Assembly (NCBI GenBank): GCA_030602845.1
Contig: JAUVYZ010000061.1
Location: 1 to 9,243 of the forward strand
Length of the DNA: 9,243 nt
DNA from: Phycisphaerae bacterium
GTDB lineage: Bacteria > Planctomycetota > Phycisphaerae > Sedimentisphaerales > Anaerobacaceae
Direction: 5' to 3'
Made by a program: the position numbers and the translations under genes. Position 1 is the first letter of the stretch. Every line of letters begins with the position of its first letter. The notes below the pieces were generated by a model, which saw nothing but the letters and a program-made list of their open reading frames with translations, did no database searches and was not told where the DNA came from. Below, in pieces: positions 1-5,881 of this stretch.

Positions 1-1
1 C

Positions 2-304
2 GAGTTGAGAGAGCTTGGTCTCGGTGAGGCAGTGGCTGACAGCGGTGGGAAGTTCTTTGTCGGGGAAGGGTGTGAAAAATGTTTTCAGACTGGTTTTCGC
101 GGGCGAACCGGTATTTACGAAATGATGCTGATTAGTGAAGAAATCCAGAACCTGATATACAAAAGGGAGACTGCCGGTACAATAAAGAAGTTTGCCCTTG
201 ACGCGGGGATGCAGACCCTGCGGATGGACGGGGCGCGAAAGGCCCTTTCCGGGATAACAGCTATAGCTGAAGTTGCGAGAGTAACACAGGCGGACGTAAT
301 GTAA
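2..304 (+). CDS. gspE: GspE, type II secretion assembly ATPase (C-terminal fragment)
   Basis: This is the C-terminal 100 residues of the cytoplasmic ATPase that powers pseudopilus assembly. The reading frame is open to the left edge, so the gene starts upstream and the TTG near the edge is not a real start. The visible part carries the second CxxC (CEKC) of the family's tetracysteine zinc-binding motif, directly followed by TGFRGRTGIYEM, the conserved G(Y/F)xGRxGIxE block of GspE/PilB ATPases. The helical C-terminal subdomain follows, with a GMQTLRMDGARKALSG stretch and an EVARVT end, both typical of the family. The Walker A and B motifs and the first CxxC must lie outside the window. gspF follows after 108 bases, as in most gsp operons. 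PilB of type IV pili has the same C-terminus, but the GspG-M genes downstream settle it as GspE. Confidence 0.93.
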   Translation, partial: ELRELGLGEAVADSGGKFFVGEGCEKCFQTGFRGRTGIYEMMLISEEIQNLIYKRETAGTIKKFALDAGMQTLRMDGARKALSGITAIAEVARVTQADVM

Positions 305-412
305 AAATGTAAAATGTAAAGCGAAAAACGCAAAACCACAGTGCGAAATTGAAAAGTTTGAAATTTTGAATTATGGTTTTTAGCTTTTAGTTTTTATTTT
401 TTAGTTTTAGTT
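305..412 (+). other. AT-rich low-complexity gspE-gspF spacer
   Basis: The spacer begins with the repeated short word aaaatgta. Its second half, about 374-411, is a T-rich tract built from imperfect TTTTAG-like units that run right up to the gspF ATG. No Shine-Dalgarno sequence is visible before gspF, so translation may rely on the unstructured U-rich leader or on coupling to gspE. No gene is seen here. Confidence 0.6.
349..377 (+). promoter_or_regulatory. Possible internal sigma-70 promoter before gspF
   Basis: TTGAAA (349-354) and TATGGT (372-377) are separated by 17 bases, matching the housekeeping consensus at five of six and four of six positions. The surroundings are very AT-rich, so a chance match is quite likely. 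If real, it would give gspF and the downstream genes expression independent of gspE. Confidence 0.2.
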
Positions 413-1630
413 ATGCCAAGATACTATTATACAGCGATAGCAGCAGGCGGCAAAAAACTCAAAGGCGCGATTACCGCTGAAAGCTCTTACTCCGCGCGGA
501 AACAACTGAGGGTGCGGAGTATTCACCCCGCCTCAATCACAGAGGTCGGCTCCGGCGCCGGAGGCAAAGCTGCATTGTTTTCAATTTTCGCCAGAGGCGG
601 CAAGACCCAAATAATCGATTTTATCAAGCAGATGGCCACGTTTCTTAATTCGGGGATTAAACTGACCGAAGCGCTTTCGGTCCTTGCTTTGCAAGCGTCC
701 GATGTGCGATTCAAAAACGCCCTTGCCGACATTCGCGACCGCGTTGTCACCGGTGAGTCATTTACCGATGCCCTGAAAGATTATAGCGATTATTTTGACG
801 TTATATTTGTAAGTATGGTTCGTGTAGGTGAGGTTACCGGCTCTTTAGGAAAGAGTCTTTCGACGATTGCCAACTTTATGGAAAAACGCCAGCGGGTCGA
901 GTCGAAGGTAATTACGGCGATGATATATCCGATGGTTCTATTTTCATTTTGCATCGTAGCGATTATTATTTTGACAACGACCGTCATCCCGAAGATAGGT
1001 GAGCAGATTGCAAGCACAGGGCAGAAATTGCCCTGGATTACACAGCGGTTGATGAACGTAGGTAATGTGCTGACCAGCTGGCGGTTGCTGATTGTTATTG
1101 CGGTGGTTTTCGGTATTGTTTGGGGTCTCAAGCGTTTTCTTAAAACGCAGCGCGGTGCATATTTGCGTGACAAGCTTTTGCTGTCGCTGCCGTTATTCGG
1201 CCCTCTTATAAAACAGCGTGTTGTTGCACGTTTTGCGTCTACTCTTTCGACGCTTCTTAGTTCAGGGCTTGCAATGGCTGAGTCTCTTCGTGTTGTGGCT
1301 GAAGTTACCGGCAACAGCATTATGAAAAAAGCCGTTCAGCAGTCTCGTGAGAGGATTCTTGCCGGCGCTGATATTGCAACGCCGCTGCGAGACAGCGGTG
1401 TCATCGACCCTGCCATTGCCCATATGGTTACCGTTGGAGAAAAAAGCGGCGAATTAGAGACAATGCTAAAAAATATCAGCGAAAACCTCGAGGCCTCAAC
1501 GGACGTAGTTATTGAAAGATTAAGTGCTGCGGTCGAGCCGCTTATTATAATTTTTATGGCTGCAATAGTCGGCGTAATTGCTTATGCAACGATATTGCCG
1601 ATTTTGGAAGTTTCAGCGTTCGAATTTTGA
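413..1630 (+). CDS. gspF: GspF, type II secretion inner-membrane platform protein
   Basis: A 405-residue polytopic inner-membrane protein of the usual GspF/PilC length. It sits at the centre of the T2SS assembly platform and couples the GspE ATPase to pseudopilin insertion. Two T2SF domains are visible, at about residues 68-192 and 270-394. Each has the internal-repeat signature VGExxGxL (VGEVTGSL at 138-145, VGEKSGEL at 341-348). Three membrane segments are evident, at about 170-192, 224-240 and 376-397. The N-terminal MPRYYYTAIAAGGKKLKG matches the family's opening (YxYxAxdxxGkxxxG), which supports this ATG despite the lack of a Shine-Dalgarno sequence. It lies between gspE and gspG in the canonical order. 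PilC is the alternative name, but the neighbours point to T2SS. Confidence 0.95.
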   Translation: MPRYYYTAIAAGGKKLKGAITAESSYSARKQLRVRSIHPASITEVGSGAGGKAALFSIFARGGKTQIIDFIKQMATFLNSGIKLTEALSVLALQASDVRFKNALADIRDRVVTGESFTDALKDYSDYFDVIFVSMVRVGEVTGSLGKSLSTIANFMEKRQRVESKVITAMIYPMVLFSFCIVAIIILTTTVIPKIGEQIASTGQKLPWITQRLMNVGNVLTSWRLLIVIAVVFGIVWGLKRFLKTQRGAYLRDKLLLSLPLFGPLIKQRVVARFASTLSTLLSSGLAMAESLRVVAEVTGNSIMKKAVQQSRERILAGADIATPLRDSGVIDPAIAHMVTVGEKSGELETMLKNISENLEASTDVVIERLSAAVEPLIIIFMAAIVGVIAYATILPILEVSAFEF

Positions 1631-1694
1631 CCCTGTTAGAAGTCTCCACCGTTGATGGGACGTCCCGCACTTAGCGGGCTTACTTCTAACGGGG
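1631..1694 (+). repeat. Compound inverted repeat / hairpin between gspF and gspG
   Basis: Starting on the base after the gspF stop, ccctgttagaagt (1631-1643) pairs with acttctaacgggg (1682-1694) over 13 positions, with one G-U. Inside the loop are a perfect palindrome, gggacgtccc (1657-1666), and a second small hairpin, cccgc-actta-gcggg (1664-1678); these two are mutually exclusive. No T-tract follows, so it is not a classical intrinsic terminator. It could be an RNA processing or 3'-end stability element separating gspF from the highly expressed gspG, or a REP/MITE-like dispersed element inserted at a gene border. The structure is read directly; the role is inference. Confidence 0.7.
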
Positions 1695-1709
1695 TTGAGC
1701 GGTTAGTTT

Positions 1710-1714
1710 AGGAG
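1710..1714 (+). promoter_or_regulatory. Ribosome binding site of gspG
   Basis: AGGAG, 11 bases upstream of the ATG at 1726. It is one of the clearest Shine-Dalgarno sequences in the operon, which fits a strongly translated major pseudopilin and contrasts with gspF and gspH, which have none that is obvious. Confidence 0.6.
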
Positions 1715-1725
1715 CTTGAATAAAA

Positions 1726-2157
1726 ATGGGAAAAAGAAAGGAAGGCGTCAGAAAAGGTTTTACGATGGTTGAGCTTATGGCCGTGCTGATTATCCTCGGT
1801 CTGCTTGCCACATTGGTAGGTACAAAGGTATTGAAGCAGATAGAGAAGGCCAAATTCGCAACCACGAAGGCCAATTTGAAGACTCTTCATACGGCGGTTA
1901 TGCATTTCTATATGGACACCCAGCGATTCCCAACTGAAGAGGAAGGCCTTCTGGTACTTGTCGAGTCTACGGGCGACATTGAAGGTTACGACCCGGACGG
2001 CTATCTGGAAGAAACGGAAATACCCAAAGACGGCTGGAAAAACGAGTTTATTTATGAGGCTTTTCCTGAGAGCGGCAAGCAATTTGCAATTAGGAGCTGT
2101 GGCCCTGATGGCGAAGAAGGCACCGAGGACGACTTACTCAGCACGGATGCTGACTGA
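1726..2157 (+). CDS. gspG: GspG, major pseudopilin
   Basis: A 143-residue major pseudopilin that polymerises into the T2SS pseudopilus. A short basic leader ends in RKG|FTMVE, the prepilin peptidase site, with cleavage after Gly11 and Glu at mature position 5. The hydrophobic helix follows (residues 12-32). The body is typical GspG: MDTQRFPTEEEGLLVLVE (the RFPTxxxGLxxL motif), then KDGWKNEFIYE, and a C-terminal acidic loop GPDGEEGTEDDL (126-137), which matches the calcium-binding loop that stabilises GspG subunits. AGGAG at 1710-1714 lies 11 bases before this ATG. The gene follows the hairpin after gspF and is followed within a few bases by gspH. This is one of the most secure assignments in the window. 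Confidence 0.97.
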   Translation: MGKRKEGVRKGFTMVELMAVLIILGLLATLVGTKVLKQIEKAKFATTKANLKTLHTAVMHFYMDTQRFPTEEEGLLVLVESTGDIEGYDPDGYLEETEIPKDGWKNEFIYEAFPESGKQFAIRSCGPDGEEGTEDDLLSTDAD

Positions 2158-2164
2158 TGCGTAT

Positions 2165-2749
2165 ATGCGAGAATGCGTGAATGCGAAAATGCGTGAATGC
2201 GCTGATGCGCCCACTCATTCACGCATCCAGGGTTTTACGCTGACTGAGACAATAGTGGCGGTTGTGGTAATTTCGCTGCTTGTGCTTCTGACGCAGATGA
2301 GTTTTTTGGGGGTACTGCGAAGGGGCACGTTTAAGGCACAGGTCCAGGAGCTTGTCTCGACGATGCAAATGGCTGCGAGTGTCGCAGCCCAGAGCGATAG
2401 AAGATACGAAGTTATTATTGATTTGACAGAACAAAGCTATTTGCTTCGCCAGATTACTTCGCCTGATTTATCAGAGGTTCTGGAAGAAGAGATTATTGTC
2501 GAAAATAATTTTAGCGATAACTGCTGGGTTGCTTATGTTGAGTTCGACGATGGAGACTACACCAATGAAGGCCGAGCAAAATTCCGTGCGGGACATGCGG
2601 GCTGGCAATACGGCGGAAAAATCGTCCTGCTCGACAGAGCTGGGCAGCCATATTCGGTTGTGGTCAACCGGATAAATAGAATTATCACGTTGAGAGAAGG
2701 TGATGTTGAACTTTTGGTGCCGAAGGCTAAAAATGAAGTGCCGTTCTAA
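2165..2749 (+). CDS. gspH: GspH, minor pseudopilin
   Basis: A minor pseudopilin of the pseudopilus tip complex. The prepilin peptidase site is IQG|FTLTE with Glu+5, followed by a strongly hydrophobic helix (AVVVISLLVLL). The C-terminal domain has the GspH pattern: YVEFDDGDYTNEGRAKFRAG, then GGKIVLLDRAGQPYSVVVN and NRIITL. The frame is open far upstream through gspG, so the start must be chosen. ATG 2165 gives a 23-residue leader (194 aa in all) and ATG 2189 a 15-residue leader (186 aa). Neither has a clear Shine-Dalgarno sequence, and a GTG at 2177 is also in frame. ATG 2189 sits inside a hairpin arm. The gene starts within about 10-30 bases of the gspG stop, suggesting translational coupling, and overlaps gspI by 17 bases. 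Confidence 0.9.
   Translation: MRECVNAKMRECADAPTHSRIQGFTLTETIVAVVVISLLVLLTQMSFLGVLRRGTFKAQVQELVSTMQMAASVAAQSDRRYEVIIDLTEQSYLLRQITSPDLSEVLEEEIIVENNFSDNCWVAYVEFDDGDYTNEGRAKFRAGHAGWQYGGKIVLLDRAGQPYSVVVNRINRIITLREGDVELLVPKAKNEVPF
2172..2226 (+). repeat. Duplicated arm plus inverted repeat over the gspH start
   Basis: The 14-base word aatgcgtgaatgcg occurs twice, at 2172-2185 and 2188-2201. The core of each copy, atgcgtgaatg (2173-2183 and 2189-2199), is perfectly complementary to the single downstream word cattcacgcat (2216-2226). The mRNA can therefore form either of two 11-bp hairpins using the same 3' arm. One of them buries the ATG at 2189. The repeat and complementarity are read directly; a translational control role is inference. 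Confidence 0.65.
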
Positions 2750-3593
2750 AAAAAATCTGTTATCTGCTTTACCGAAGTGTAAGGGCTTTAGCTTGCCGGA
2801 AGTTGTGGCTGCTTTGATTATACTGGGGCTTGTCAGCTCGAGCGTATTGGTTGTTATAAACCGCTGTATGGTCTCGGCGGCAAATTCGGCGCTGCGCATG
2901 CGGGCCTTTGAAGTTGCACGCGAGAATATGGAAGCTCTTCTGTCCAGGGATTCAGCTAAAGAGATGGTTGAGTATGGCAGCAGTGATAAGTATCCGGGAA
3001 TTGAATGGCAAACCGTTGTTGAGACGTTTTATGAGCCGATAACGGCGCGGATGTGGATTCAGGCGGTTTGCTCGGCTGAGTATACCGACACAGAGGGTGA
3101 AGTGCAAACGATTGAACTAACGAACTGGCTGACCAATGTGTCAAAGGAAGATGTGCGTAAAATTCTTGAGGAGCAGCAAAAAGAAGAGGAGCGGTTGGCT
3201 GAGCAGATTATCGAGACTGAGGAAGAAGCTGCTGACTACGCCGGTGTCGACCAGCAAACTATCCAGCGGTGGGTTGAGAATGGTATGCTAAAGACCGAGG
3301 ATGGCTATTACATTAAGAATCAGCTTGATCTTTATAGAGACAATGACGGCAATCCGAGCATCGAAGACAGAGAGTGGCAGGCACAAGCTGATGCGTACTT
3401 AATAGACCCAACAAAGAGACAGAGTAGGCAGGGCAAACAAGATATGCCGGGCAAACAAGATATGCCGGGCACACAAGATAAACCGGGCGGGACGAATGAA
3501 CCTGGTGAAAAAAGGATAGGCGGACGCACCCTTCCAGAGCTTCTTGAAATGGGTTTCCCTCGGGAACTCCTGGAGGGATTATTTAATGAATAG
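2733..3593 (+). CDS. gspI: GspI-type minor pseudopilin with a long HTH-like C-terminal extension
   Basis: The first ~134 of 286 residues form a GspI pseudopilin: leader ending KCKG|FSLPE (cleavage after Gly18, Glu+5), a hydrophobic helix VVAALIILGLVSSSVLVV, and the family's pattern EWQTVVETF...MWIQAVCSAEYTDTEGEVQTIELTNWL. GspI proteins usually end about there. Here a charged, probably coiled-coil segment (138-168) follows, then ADYAGVDQQTIQRWVENGML...DGYYIKNQLDLYRD (about 167-202), which resembles the MerR/excisionase-type helix-turn-helix. A Gly/Pro/Gln linker with 6-residue repeats (GKQDMP) and a short C-terminal helix (LPELLEMGFPRELLEGLF) complete it. ATG 2733 is chosen because AAGG lies 7 bases upstream and the leader length is normal. 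It overlaps the gspH end by 17 bases. The pseudopilin part is secure; the HTH reading is tentative. Confidence 0.88.
   Translation: MKCRSKKNLLSALPKCKGFSLPEVVAALIILGLVSSSVLVVINRCMVSAANSALRMRAFEVARENMEALLSRDSAKEMVEYGSSDKYPGIEWQTVVETFYEPITARMWIQAVCSAEYTDTEGEVQTIELTNWLTNVSKEDVRKILEEQQKEEERLAEQIIETEEEAADYAGVDQQTIQRWVENGMLKTEDGYYIKNQLDLYRDNDGNPSIEDREWQAQADAYLIDPTKRQSRQGKQDMPGKQDMPGTQDKPGGTNEPGEKRIGGRTLPELLEMGFPRELLEGLFNE
3431..3484 (+). repeat. 18-bp tandem repeat in gspI, three copies
   Basis: Two identical copies of gggcaaacaagatatgcc (3431-3448 and 3449-3466) are followed by a diverged third (3467-3484) and a weaker fourth trace. Because the unit is a multiple of three, it encodes a hexapeptide series, GKQDMP-GKQDMP-GTQDKP. 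The identity of the first two copies suggests recent expansion by slippage, and copy-number change would keep the frame. Confidence 0.85.
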
Positions 3594-3636
3594 TGGATAC
3601 GCTAAACGCTAAAATTTGACGGTGTGTGAGGGTTAC

Positions 3637-3660
3637 CATTTTGTGATGCATTGCAAAATG
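3637..3660 (+). repeat. Short inverted repeat before gspJ
   Basis: cattttg (3637-3643) and caaaatg (3654-3660) form a 7-bp stem around a 10-base loop, in the 84-base spacer between gspI and gspJ. No T-tract follows, so termination is unlikely. It lies about 17 bases before the gspJ ATG, which has no convincing Shine-Dalgarno sequence, and could affect initiation there. The stem is short enough to be chance. Confidence 0.35.
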
Positions 3661-3677
3661 AGGTCCCCTGAATAATT

Positions 3678-4553
3678 ATGAAAAAAACTTTTAATACATT
3701 TGGAGAGCGGCGGGGTTTTTCGCTGGCCGAGGTGCTCGCAGCTCTGATGATAGGAGCGATGGTTTTGATTGCGGTGCTGGGTGTTTACAGCCGGGCCGAG
3801 CGCTCTGCCGCTGCAATTACGCGCAAGCTTGATAGCTCGCGACTACCCTCTGAGGTTCTGCAGCGTATCGCTGAAGACCTCGACAGAATAGTTGCGTCCG
3901 GCTCTGATACGAGAGTTACTATTGAGAATAAACTTGACAATCTTTATCCGACCGCCAGACTGACGATTCTAAAAAATTATTACGACAAGGGGAGTAAACC
4001 GCAGACATTTGAAGAAATCATTTGGCAGACCAGCTATGACTATGACACCGACAGCCTGGTTTTATACCGAAGCCACAGCGGGGTCGGGTTAGAAGATAAG
4101 CTGCTTGATGAGAAGAGGGAAAGTTGGGAGAAAGGTTATCCTTTTGTGCCGATTTGCGACGGCGTTACTTTTTTCAAGATACAGGTCCCCAGGGGCGAAG
4201 AACTTTTAGATAGATGGAGCGGCTCACCGCCTCATGGTATTGTGGTAACGATTTCTTTTGCCGAGCCCTTTAAGACGGTAGCCGGTGATTTGGATGTGCC
4301 GGATGAGGAAAAAATCACACGAACCATAGCTATCGATAGAACCAGAAAAATCAGATTCATATTCGTAAAAAAAGAGTATGAGGAAGACGAGAGTAGTGAG
4401 ATTAGTGAGAGTGATGAGATTAGTGAGAGTGATGAGATTAGTGAGAGTGATGAGATTAGTGAGAGCAGTGAGAGCAAGAGCAGTGAGAGCAGGAGCAGTG
4501 GGAGCAGTGAGCGTAGGAGCAGTGAGAGTAGTGAGACACGAAGGTCTAAATAA
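3678..4553 (+). CDS. gspJ: GspJ, minor pseudopilin with Ser/Glu repeat tail
   Basis: A 291-residue minor pseudopilin, the partner of GspI and GspK in the pseudopilus tip. The leader ends RRG|FSLAE (cleavage after Gly13, Glu+5) and is followed by a hydrophobic helix, VLAALMIGAMVLIAVLGVY. The middle has a GspJ-like pattern, including LDRIVASG, a YDTDSLVLYR strand, and CDGVTFFKIQVPRG followed by GIVVTISFAEPF and a TRTIAIDR strand near the end of the fold. From about residue 235 the protein turns into an acidic and then basic serine-rich tail (ESDEIS repeats, then SSES/SSERRSS), which is not part of the usual family fold. The start is the first ATG of the frame after the gspI spacer. The 3' end overlaps the likely gspK start. 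The function of the tail is unknown. Confidence 0.9.
   Translation: MKKTFNTFGERRGFSLAEVLAALMIGAMVLIAVLGVYSRAERSAAAITRKLDSSRLPSEVLQRIAEDLDRIVASGSDTRVTIENKLDNLYPTARLTILKNYYDKGSKPQTFEEIIWQTSYDYDTDSLVLYRSHSGVGLEDKLLDEKRESWEKGYPFVPICDGVTFFKIQVPRGEELLDRWSGSPPHGIVVTISFAEPFKTVAGDLDVPDEEKITRTIAIDRTRKIRFIFVKKEYEEDESSEISESDEISESDEISESDEISESSESKSSESRSSGSSERRSSESSETRRSK
4395..4466 (+). repeat. 18-bp tandem repeat in gspJ, four copies
   Basis: The unit gatgagattagtgagagt occurs at 4413-4430 and 4431-4448, with near copies at 4395-4412 and 4449-4466. Degenerate agtgagagc-type units continue to about 4535. In the gspJ frame it encodes ESDEIS. In the +1 frame it is also open, encodes RLVRVM, and supplies an in-frame ATG for gspK in three units (4414, 4432, 4450). 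Confidence 0.88.
4515..4519 (+). promoter_or_regulatory. Ribosome binding site deciding the gspK start
   Basis: AGGAG lies 11 bases upstream of GTG 4531, inside the end of gspJ. It favours the GTG over the upstream in-frame ATGs in the repeat, none of which is preceded by a comparable sequence. Confidence 0.5.
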
Positions 4554-5853
4554 CTGTGGTACCGGAAACCGCCCGGGCATTGTGCTTTTAGTGACGTTAG
4601 TGCTATTGGTTGTGCTTTCGACACTGGGTTACACCTTGAGCAGTCGTCTCGCCGCCCGTCGTCACCGGGACCGGTATATCATAGATTACAGCAAAGCTCG
4701 CTATGGTTGCGACTCGGCGGTAAAATACGCCCTTGCCACGTTGCAAGATATCAGCGAGCCGGTGCTGATTGCCCGTCCGAATGAGCCGGATTTTTCCGAT
4801 TTATTTATCCTTAGCGAGCAGGAATACGAGGAACTTTTGGCCGAGTGGGCAGTCGAAAAGGCCTTCAGCCCGCTCGAAAGTGTTGGTGACGACAACGATA
4901 TTAGCGATAGTAACGATTTTAACGATATTAATGAGATTGGCGAAATTACCGACTTTAATGATGTCAATCAAGTTAGCGGAATTACCGACTTTAATGACCC
5001 TAATTCTTGGACGGTACGTGGTCCCTATAGTCCGGCCTGGCCGTTTATAACCGGGCCGGCTGAGATTGAAATTGGCTCTGCCACAGTCAGGATTGAAATT
5101 GAAGACGAAAATGCAAAATACCCCGTCGGTTGGGCGATGCTGGACGATAAGGACGATAAGGAGATGCAGCGTGAAGCCCTGGCGGGGTTCGAAACTTTCT
5201 GCGAATGGATGGATGTCAATGGAGTACAGATTGATGAGCTGAAAGGCCAGCTAAAGCAAATAAGTGTAATAAAACCGTTCGAACTTGACCTCAAGTCCAT
5301 AACGAGGGTTGAAAGAACGCCAATAAGCACGAGGACGAGAACCCCCACACGTACAAGAAGAACCAGAACTCCCATAGTCCGGACGACAAGAACAACTATA
5401 CCCGTCTCTGCGCAGATTGCCGATCATGCAAAACTTTTTCACAGTTCGCTGATTGATACCGAAGTCCTTGCCAGACCAACTATAATCAGTGAGCGCAGAA
5501 AAGAATCAGCCCTGAAATATATGGGAATGTGGGGCTCGAGAAAGGTTAATATAAATACCGCACCTCGACACGTCTTAGAGGCGGCTTTTACCTTCGGCGG
5601 TGACGCTGATGAAATCGCTGAAGAAATCATACAGCGAAGACGCATGAAGCCTTTTACGAATATAGAAGATTTGAAGAGAGCGCTGTTCGGGTATTCTAAT
5701 GCGATTGAGAAGTGCGAAAAATATATCACAACAGCCAGTAAATTTTTCACGATTAAGGTAACTGCGGTAAGTGGAGTGGCAAAGGCATCAGCTATTATAG
5801 CGATAACGAAAGAGGGCAAAAAAATAGTAAAGATTGCCGTAATCTCCGGCTGA
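4531..5853 (+). CDS. gspK: GspK, large minor pseudopilin
   Basis: The large pseudopilin that caps the pseudopilus with GspI and GspJ; about 440 residues from GTG 4531. The leader ends NRPG|IVLLV and is followed by a hydrophobic helix, VTLVLLVVLSTLGYTL. The absence of Glu+5 is normal for GspK. Family landmarks are EDENAKYPVGW (the conserved acidic start of the alpha domain, near residue 190) and KVNINTAPRHVLEAAF (338-353), followed by a helical SAM-like segment and S-KFFTIKV. Two low-complexity stretches interrupt it: Asn/Asp-rich at about 119-160, with ITDFND twice, and Arg/Thr-rich at about 258-291. GTG 4531 is chosen for its AGGAG and a short leader. The frame is open back to ATG 4378 through the gspJ repeat, which would add 51 Arg/Val-rich residues. 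Confidence 0.88.
   Translation: MRHEGLNNCGTGNRPGIVLLVTLVLLVVLSTLGYTLSSRLAARRHRDRYIIDYSKARYGCDSAVKYALATLQDISEPVLIARPNEPDFSDLFILSEQEYEELLAEWAVEKAFSPLESVGDDNDISDSNDFNDINEIGEITDFNDVNQVSGITDFNDPNSWTVRGPYSPAWPFITGPAEIEIGSATVRIEIEDENAKYPVGWAMLDDKDDKEMQREALAGFETFCEWMDVNGVQIDELKGQLKQISVIKPFELDLKSITRVERTPISTRTRTPTRTRRTRTPIVRTTRTTIPVSAQIADHAKLFHSSLIDTEVLARPTIISERRKESALKYMGMWGSRKVNINTAPRHVLEAAFTFGGDADEIAEEIIQRRRMKPFTNIEDLKRALFGYSNAIEKCEKYITTASKFFTIKVTAVSGVAKASAIIAITKEGKKIVKIAVISG
4945..4997 (+). repeat. 17-bp direct repeat in the Asn/Asp-rich part of gspK
   Basis: attaccgactttaatga occurs at 4945-4961 and again at 4981-4997, 36 bases apart, encoding ITDFND twice. The flanking bases from about 4888 are made of related gat/aac/gac units, so the whole insert looks grown by local duplication. 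Confidence 0.8.
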
Positions 5854-5866
5854 GAAGCCGACTTTT

Positions 5867-5871
5867 AGGAG
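5867..5871 (+). promoter_or_regulatory. Ribosome binding site deciding the gspL start
   Basis: AGGAG is 10 bases before GTG 5882 but only 1 base before the in-frame TTG 5873, so the GTG is the better start. Confidence 0.55.
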
Positions 5872-5881
5872 TTTGCTCGAA

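Noticed and set aside
3536..3590. UBA-like LLEMGFPRELLEGLF at the GspI C-terminus
   Set aside because: UBA domains are mainly eukaryotic and about 40 residues in three helices; only a short helix-like string is present, so the resemblance is likely chance.
3431..4466. CRISPR-like array from the 18-bp repeats
   Set aside because: Units are contiguous with no spacers, are a multiple of three, and lie inside conserved reading frames, so they are coding tandem repeats.
4224..4624. Leu/Ser- and Leu/Thr-rich open frames antisense to the gspJ repeat
   Set aside because: They are direct consequences of an 18-bp repeat being open in several frames, and they run antisense to clear gspJ and gspK coding.
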